From: Anadara kagoshimensis | Taxonomy: Eukaryota; Mollusca; Bivalvia; Arcoida; Arcidae | Direction: 5' to 3' | DNA length: 64,000 nucleotides | Assembly (NCBI GenBank): GCA_021292105.1 | Contig: CM037873.1 | Location: 10,331,489-10,395,488, forward strand | Shown here: positions 58,766-64,000 of the stretch, in pieces | Layout of the letters: every line of letters starts with the position of its first letter | Numbering within the stretch: position 1 is the first letter of the stretch | Translations under genes and position numbers: made by a program | The notes under the pieces: model-generated | Databases searched by the model: none | The model's input: the letters and a program-made list of their open reading frames with translations, nothing else | Told to the model about the DNA's origin: nothing

Positions 58766-58880
58766 ACTTTTCTGGAGCACCCGACCTCACTTTCCTGGTG
58801 GAAATTCGTGTATACAACTTACCAGTTTAAATGTTTTAACTTTGCTTTGGAAATATGATTTGGACATAGGATTAAAATGA
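58766..58880 (+). mobile_element. PLE-tail fragment
   Basis: CTTTTCTGGAGCACCCGACC, TCACTTTCCTGGTGGAAATT, AACTTTGCTTTGGAAATATG and GATTTGGACATAGGATT. It points away from the 58174 copy, 120 bp off. Confidence 0.75.
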
Positions 58881-60239
58881 ATTCTCATTGCATTTTTGTC
58901 AAATTGAATAACTAGGAAAGTTATTAAACATTCCTACAATGATCATTAGTATCATTTCTATCAAAACGTTTTAAATATCGATAATTTTTTGCTTACATAG
59001 AATTTCATGAAGACGAATGCCATTATGTATCTCTGTCCATTGCTTTTCTTTTTATCTTTATATAATATAACCGGTCTCCAATTCTGATATATTGATTGGT
59101 CTATAGTATCTATGTAGGCTGCAAGCAAAAATATAAGATGTACATGGATATTAAAAACATACCGCGAGGAAAAACCTTTGAGCATTTTTCTTATTTTGAT
59201 TCAGATCCAGTACAGATTTGTGATAAATTACATATCCATATCTTGCATCCATCATCCCACATCTGCCCGAGGATATGTATAATTTGTTTTAGTTTAGATA
59301 TTTATTTGTGAACAGATGGTTATGTAGACTATTCAATTTCCGATAAATCACCGATTCACTCTGTTACATTTCTCATATCAATTATCCTGACTATGTTTTT
59401 AGCAGGATATGTAAAATGTATCATTTCATTTCCATAATATATCTGCTCCAAACGCTGTCAACTGGACAAGAAAAAAATCAACTTAACATATTACATTCGA
59501 TTTTTAATTGTAACACATGGTTGGCTTTTACTTCCATATTGTGGTTCAGGCTGTACACGAGAAAATGTTATCCTAAAGTAGATGCATGTACAGTTGTCCT
59601 AAGGAAAATTGTATTTTCGTATTCTGATTTCTCGTCAACAAATAATAATATTTGAAAAATTATGGATGATCAAGAACTGAAATTAATAGTTACAAATGAA
59701 ATTGCAAGTTCAGTGGAAATATATTTAAAAGTTCTCAATGACTATATGCAAATAATCGACATTTCGTCTCTCCGCTCGCAATAATTGTTATAGATATCTC
59801 ATGATTTTTTTAACTGAAATAAAAACCGTGACATAAGTAAGTGAAATGATGTTTCAGTAACTGCATTCACAAAAATAAAGATTACATTAGTCCAAACTAA
59901 AAAGAAATAGCATTTGCTGACGAGAGATCAGAATACAAAATGCAGTTTTCCTTATACAACCGTACATCTACAAAAAATTTTGTGTACAGCCTTAACCACA
60001 ATGTTGTTGACAAAATTGCTAAATGCAAAGACAAAAGGAAGAAATTACATTTGTAATCAATCGATAAGCCTAGACTATCGTTTTTTAAAATTTGTTCCTT
60101 AAGACCGGTTTGGTAATATTTCCGGAAAACAAATTAATTTGATATATGAGTATCCGTTATTTTAAAATATATGTTGATCAAACAGTATATAGACAAAGTT
60201 CCTCTAACCGTTGTCATCAATGAATGCCAATGACTTTTT
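58881..60239. other. No supported gene
   Basis: AT-rich. At 59902-60054 the plus strand is open for about 50 codons of fairly hydrophilic composition (FADERSEYKMQFSLYNRTST), but no splice borders were found. The frames at 59096, 59416 and 59914 are unsupported. Confidence 0.4.
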
Positions 60240-60383
60240 TGTAAAGACAAACAACATTGACCAGTACGTTTGACCGTTCAGTGGGAATAATCATATAGAA
60301 GAGTCCATTCTATCATAGGTAGTAGTAGGATTCCCACTTAATATTGTGTACACAAGATAAGTGATAAGTGTTCTCGTTATGTA
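60240..60383 (+). mobile_element. Left half of a MITE-D copy
   Basis: AAACAACATTGACCAGTACG, TTTGACCGTTCAGTGGGAAT, TAGAAGAGTCCATTCTATCA and TAAGTGATAAGTGTTC follow the order of the left half of MITE-D at 61688. It ends where the Tigger-like element begins. The matching right half was not clearly found beyond 61286. Confidence 0.65.
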
Positions 60384-60385
60384 TA

Positions 60386-61284
60386 CAGTGAAACCTCCCT
60401 AAACCGGACACTCTCTAAACCGGACAACTCTCTATTCCGGACAAAATATTTGGTCCCGAATTTATCCTTCTTTATATTAATTACCAAGAACCTCTGTAAA
60501 CCGGACACTCTCTATTCCGGACACCGGACAAACTGTTTAGTCCCAAGGTGCTTATATTCTTAAAATTGAACCTCTCTAAACCGGAACACATTTTGATTTT
60601 TTTATAACTTGTTTTTTTTTCCTTTTTAAATATATTAGTTTTAAACAGATCTGTAAAAAAATTCAATTATGAACACTTGAACATCATAAGTGTTTTAATT
60701 GCCTTTTTATTCTCATTTAAAATATTTGGCATTTAATTCAATTATTTATTTATTTGTTAAATATTTTCATATATATATATATATATTACATATATATTCA
60801 TTCTTTTTGTGATTTTTCTTTATAACCTAATTTTGTTTATTAATTTATTTATTAATTGACACAATAAATTAAGATAAACACTTTTATACAATCTTATCCT
60901 ATTATCTATAGGTGCTACAGTTGTGTTGTTAATTATTATCCAGTAACACCTTATGGATCAAAGGAACTGTAAAAGTGTCAACACTGTTGTTGTCCTGTCA
61001 GGGATTGATTAAGATAGTGTCGTTTGCCTTGAGTACCCTAATTAGAATCCTCTTAAGGAAGAGAATTAAAAGTTATTAATTCCAATTAGTGCTTTTACAT
61101 ATAGCATATCCTATAATGAGATGTGTACGTAGCAGTTGTTGATTGTGGCTTCTCTCTTTCTAGATTTATTTATTTAAAGGGGATAAGCCAGGTTAAAATT
61201 TCAAAACCTCTCTAAACCGGACACCTCCCTAAACCGGACAAAATCTATCGTACGGAGCTTGTCCGGTTTAGTGAGGTTTTACTG
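60386..61284. mobile_element. Tigger/pogo-like DNA transposon, 0.9 kb, non-autonomous
   Basis: The left end CAGTGAAACCTCCCTAAACC and right end (inverse) CAGTAAAACCTCACTAAACC match at 18 of 20 bases. TA flanks both sides. The ends carry clusters of the word TAAACCGGAC in direct orientation (six or more near the left end, two or more near the right), the expected arrangement for multiple transposase binding sites. The interior is AT-rich with a (TA)n run at 60769-60786 and has no transposase-length frame. Ends of this type belong to the Tigger/pogo branch of Tc1/mariner. Confidence 0.92.
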
Positions 61285-61312
61285 TACAAAATAAACCCGT
61301 GTGATTCTTATA

Positions 61313-61555
61313 TATAGGGTAACAACATCGACCTGTCCGTTTGACCTTTCATTAGGAATATTCATATAGAAGGGTCCACCCAATACATTGGTAGCGTTAG
61401 GATTCGGAGTTAATGCATATACACATTGCTTATGATTATTGTTCACATCATATCGACGAAATATACACACGCAATCCCTATTACTGAAATTTACCCGTCC
61501 GTAATGAATATCTAAATCAAAGGTCAGGCGGACAGGTCAATGTTGTTTACCTATA
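61313..61555. mobile_element. MITE-D copy, complete
   Basis: Left TATAGGGTAACAACATCGAC then CTGTCCGTTTGACCTTTCAT; right AAAGGTCAGGCGGACAGGTC then AATGTTGTTTACCTATA. Arms of about 45 bp. Each arm holds AGGTCA-type half-sites. About 243 bp. Confidence 0.88.
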
Positions 61556-61564
61556 TAAATGCAG

Positions 61565-61615
61565 TCGCCAATAATAAATATTTAAATTAAAGATGAAACG
61601 GACGGGTCAAAATTG
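61565..61615. mobile_element. MITE-D right-end fragment
   Basis: AATAAATATTTAAATTAAAG then ATGAAACGGACGGGTCAAAA and TTGTTTAC match the right arm of the neighbouring full copies. The rest is absent. Confidence 0.7.
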
Positions 61616-61687
61616 TTTACACATACGATTGATAACAATTAACTACATCTATGATTATGATATGTATTTGACAACAAAAACAAACAC

Positions 61688-61930
61688 TATAGGCAAATAA
61701 CATTGACCTGTCCGTTTGACCTTTAATTAGGAATGTTCATATCGGAGGGTCCACTCAATACATAGGTAGCGTTAGGATTCGCAGTTAATACATATACACA
61801 TTGTCCATGATAAGTGTTCACATCAGGTATACGGAATATACACACATGGTCCCTATTACTTAAATTTCTTCGTCCATAATAAATTTTTAAAACAAAGGTC
61901 AAACGGATAGGTCAATGTTGTTTACCTATA
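61688..61930. mobile_element. MITE-D copy, complete
   Basis: TATAGGCAAATAACATTGAC then CTGTCCGTTTGACCTTTAAT at the left; ACAAAGGTCAAACGGATAGG then TCAATGTTGTTTACCTATA at the right. Same length as the copy at 61313 and alignable throughout. Confidence 0.88.
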
Positions 61931-62580
61931 CCGTTCATTATTACACTGTTATTACATTAGTGTTGTCCACCGCTTCACGTCCGTAAATGTCTTATAAGAC
62001 AAAAATATAGATTTTCCCATTGTTAGTTTGGATAGACATACGTAGGTTGTCATAAAGCTAATTTAATCAACATGATTACATATTGCATATATTGTTATAT
62101 TGAAAATATTGAATAAGATACAAAAAATGAAAGGAAATAAGAAGTACAAAAGTTCCGAATTTTTTTGCACGTTAGCTGCAAACAAAGCCATTAAAACGAA
62201 TATTTTGGATGGTCATTCGGGTAGGTCATTTGATCTAAATGCAATGCTATACATTTTGATTAAGTAACAAGATAATGTGGGACTGGTCTTAAAAGTTATG
62301 TAAAACTGTATATATATCAAACAAGACCGAAAAATGCAGCATGAAACTGTTCGGTAATACAAACGTTTACCATTAATAGTCATATTGGATCTGTCATGTT
62401 TATTTGGTACGTTACTGTAAAATCTTCATTATATTTCAGTAGTCATTGTTTGCGAAACAAATTATAACATAATAACATTATAATTTAAAAACACATATTG
62501 AATAAGAAACGATAGTTTTAAAAAAAGTGATAAAATCAAGATGTATCAGTTCCTTATGTATTGTCTCCAAAAACTCTAAA
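61931..62580. other. No supported gene
   Basis: AT-rich; nothing recognised. Confidence 0.45.
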
Positions 62581-62787
62581 CATGTATATCTTTTCAACTC
62601 TCAATTTTTTAACAGACCGAGTAATTCAGACACGTCAGTCCGTAATCTTTGTAAAAAAGACTAAGAACCTTTCAACACTAACCATGCTGAACTTTTAAAA
62701 AAGTAAGGAACGTAAGATTTGTTGTTCAATATTTCCTAAGTCTGGTTTGGTTTTACCTCTGGGTTTTGTTATACAATCATTTACGTA
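62581..62787. repeat. Duplicated 0.2-kb segment, copy 1
   Basis: CATGTATATCTTTTCAACTC, ACAGACCGAGTAATTCAGAC, AGTCCGTAATCTTTGTAAAA, GTAAGGAACGTAAGATTTGT and TCTGGTTTGGTTTTACCTCT reappear in order at 63089-63299, about 508 bp away. Roughly 85% identical by eye. Confidence 0.88.
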
Positions 62788-62894
62788 AGTAAATATATGC
62801 TCACGAAGTTTTATTAAAGATATCTGGCTTTTTTTGGATGAGTACCAAAATACGATTTGTAATGGTGTGTCATAATTTTGAAACAAGGATATAT
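62757..62894 (-). CDS. Candidate internal exon, phase 1-1
   Basis: On the minus strand GTGACTTTAACCGCTTCAG precedes 62894, and GGTAAAACC follows 62757 as a modest donor. The 138 bp between is open: ISLFQNYDTPLQIVFWYSSK then KSQISLIKLREHIFTYVNDC and ITKPR. Entry and exit are both phase 1, so it could join in frame to the phase-1 membrane-protein exon at 55635-55816 on the same strand; that connection is inferred from phase and strand alone. Its last third lies in the segment duplicated at 63089-63299, where the frame is broken. Not recognised. Confidence 0.25.
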
Positions 62895-63088
62895 CTGAAG
62901 CGGTTAAAGTCACATATACAGAGAGTGCTTGTTTTAAAATCGTATTCGGGTAACAGCTCATACCTTAATGAAGAAATTTCATGAAATTGTTCACAAATTA
63001 TCTCATGCGCCATGTGCCAAACTCATGGGATGACGGTCAAGACCATGAGTGGTATTAGTAATTGACCTACAATTAAACTCGCATCTAT

Positions 63089-63299
63089 ACATGTATATCT
63101 TTCAACTCTCGATTTTCGAACAGACCGAGTAATTGAGATTCGTTAGTCCGTAATCTTTGTAAAACAAACTAAGAACCTTTCAACACTAACTATGCTGACC
63201 TTTTAAAAAAGTAAGGAACGTAAGATTTGTTGTTCATAATTTTCATAAAGTCTGGTTTGGTTTTACCTCTGGGTTTCGTTTAACATTCCTTTACGTAAG
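63089..63299. repeat. Duplicated 0.2-kb segment, copy 2
   Basis: Counterpart of 62581-62787. The minus frame that is open in copy 1 has a stop and a shift here, so the two copies are not both coding. Confidence 0.88.
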
Positions 63300-63492
63300 T
63301 GCTGTATATAATACATTTTGACACTGATTTCCTCTAGGTCATACAGAGATGATTTATATTCTGTTTTAATTTTTTAAATATTTTTATTTCTTAACATTGC
63401 AGACATTGTCTGTCACATATTTGGAATTAAAAAGGTGTTTCTTCAAATATTGATCCGTTGATAGATACAAATAATGCTTTAATCGTTTTCAG

Positions 63493-63606
63493 AAATTCCG
63501 TCAATACAGCGCGATCTCGTGTTTTCTCTTCACAATATTTTTCACCCATCAACATTGAACGACAACGTGTATGTTCGTTGCTCTTTGACCACAATCACAA
63601 TAATCA
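63493..63606 (+). CDS. Candidate internal exon, 114 bp, good splice borders
   Basis: Acceptor CTTTAATCGTTTTCAG ends at 63492 and donor GTAAGATACC begins at 63607; the piece between has clearly lower AT content than the flanks. Phase-2 entry gives NSVNTARSRVFSSQYFSPIN then IERQRVCSLLFDHNHNN, leaving in phase 2. It is symmetric and compatible with the exon candidate at 23830-23906 that ends in AG. A second frame (IPSIQRDLVFSLHNIFHPST and onward) is also open. The protein is not recognised. The borders and composition are the main support. Confidence 0.4.
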
Positions 63607-63639
63607 GTAAGATACCCTAACCCCTAAACAACAGGAATG

Positions 63640-63762
63640 CCGATCTATATGCAAATCACAAACTAAAAAGCAAAGTTGAAATATTGAAAACGGTCCAATT
63701 AAGTAAAACACGTGAATTTCGGAAGTGAGGTCGGGTTTTCCCGAGGGTAAGTACTTGCTGTC
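63640..63762 (-). mobile_element. PLE-tail fragment
   Basis: TATGCAAATCACAAACTAAA, AGCAAAGTTGAAATATTGAA, CACGTGAATTTCGGAAGTG and AGGTCGGGTTTTCCCGAGGG, ending in TAAGTACTTGCTG. An internal deletion removed the CCACCAGG block. Confidence 0.65.
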
Positions 63763-63941
63763 ATTAAAATAACTGTGTTCTGTTTCAATAAGATATGAAG
63801 ACTTCCAATATTAAAAATAGTTCAACCTTTATATAAACTTTGGACAAACTTCCAGAGAGGGTAAAATCCTACAACAGACAATTAATAACACATAATACAT
63901 GTATTCAAGAACAATCAAATCATACTGAAACATGACACAAA

Positions 63942-64000
63942 GTAACAGGTGAGCAGGCATGCCCTAATGTAACAGGTGAGCAAACATGCCCTAATATAAC
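63942..64000. repeat. 27-bp tandem repeat running off the window
   Basis: GTAACAGGTGAGCAGGCATG followed by CCCTAAT is repeated at 63969 with two changes, and a third unit seems to start at 63996. The total length cannot be seen. Confidence 0.85.

Noticed and set aside
53404-64000. CRISPR-like or other regularly spaced array
   Set aside because: The repeated units are long duplications or MITEs with no short identical repeats separated by unique spacers, and the DNA is animal.

Overview
The window reads as nuclear DNA from a bivalve mollusc. It is strongly AT-rich and packed with short decayed mobile elements. It carries about twenty 3'-terminal fragments of a reverse-transcribing element whose C-terminal protein blocks and 3' UTR resemble a repeat I know from mussel and other bivalve sequences. 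It also has tRNA-derived SINEs with the 3' core seen across molluscs. No bacterial, organellar or rRNA signature was seen. The longest ATG-started open frames are 103 and 110 codons, about what chance gives at this base composition. There is no intact intronless gene; host coding content, if any, is in small exons separated by long introns.

Layout. 0-12.5 kb: retroelement tails, short tandem duplications, a candidate exon at 7.0 kb (+) and an open block at 11.5-11.7 kb (-). 13.6-28.3 kb: several families of short inverted-repeat elements (MITEs), SINEs, a 22-bp tandem repeat, a candidate first coding exon at 23.8 kb (+) and a 0.5-kb minisatellite of 26-bp units at 26.6-27.1 kb. 28-36 kb: sparse, with a candidate exon at 30.6 kb (-) and a 1.49-kb hAT-like element at 32.7-34.2 kb. 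36.2-38.7 kb: two tail-to-tail pairs of retroelement fragments, one keeping about 80 codons of reverse-transcriptase C-terminus. 42-50 kb: a perfect DR1 hormone-response-like site, a SINE, a MITE that carries a CRE, and a CRE/E-box cluster about 160 bp upstream of a candidate signal-peptide exon at 48.02 kb (+). 53.85-58.65 kb: a tandem duplication (units about 2.42 and 2.15 kb) whose breakpoints lie inside retroelement tails and which duplicated what looks like the last exon of a single-pass membrane protein on the minus strand. 60.2-62 kb: a 0.9-kb Tigger/pogo-like element next to copies of another MITE. 62.6-64 kb: a duplicated 0.2-kb segment, two more exon candidates, a retroelement tail and a 27-bp tandem repeat running off the end.

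How the parts relate. The dominant processes are retroelement insertion, with constant 3' ends and variable 5' truncation, then MITE bursts with TA target duplications, and local duplication seeded by those repeats. The candidate exons rest on splice-site-like borders, phase and reading frame only; none was matched to a named gene, and they lie on both strands, so more than one gene may be involved. Repeat family names used here (PLE-tail, MITE-A to D, R2, R3) are local labels.
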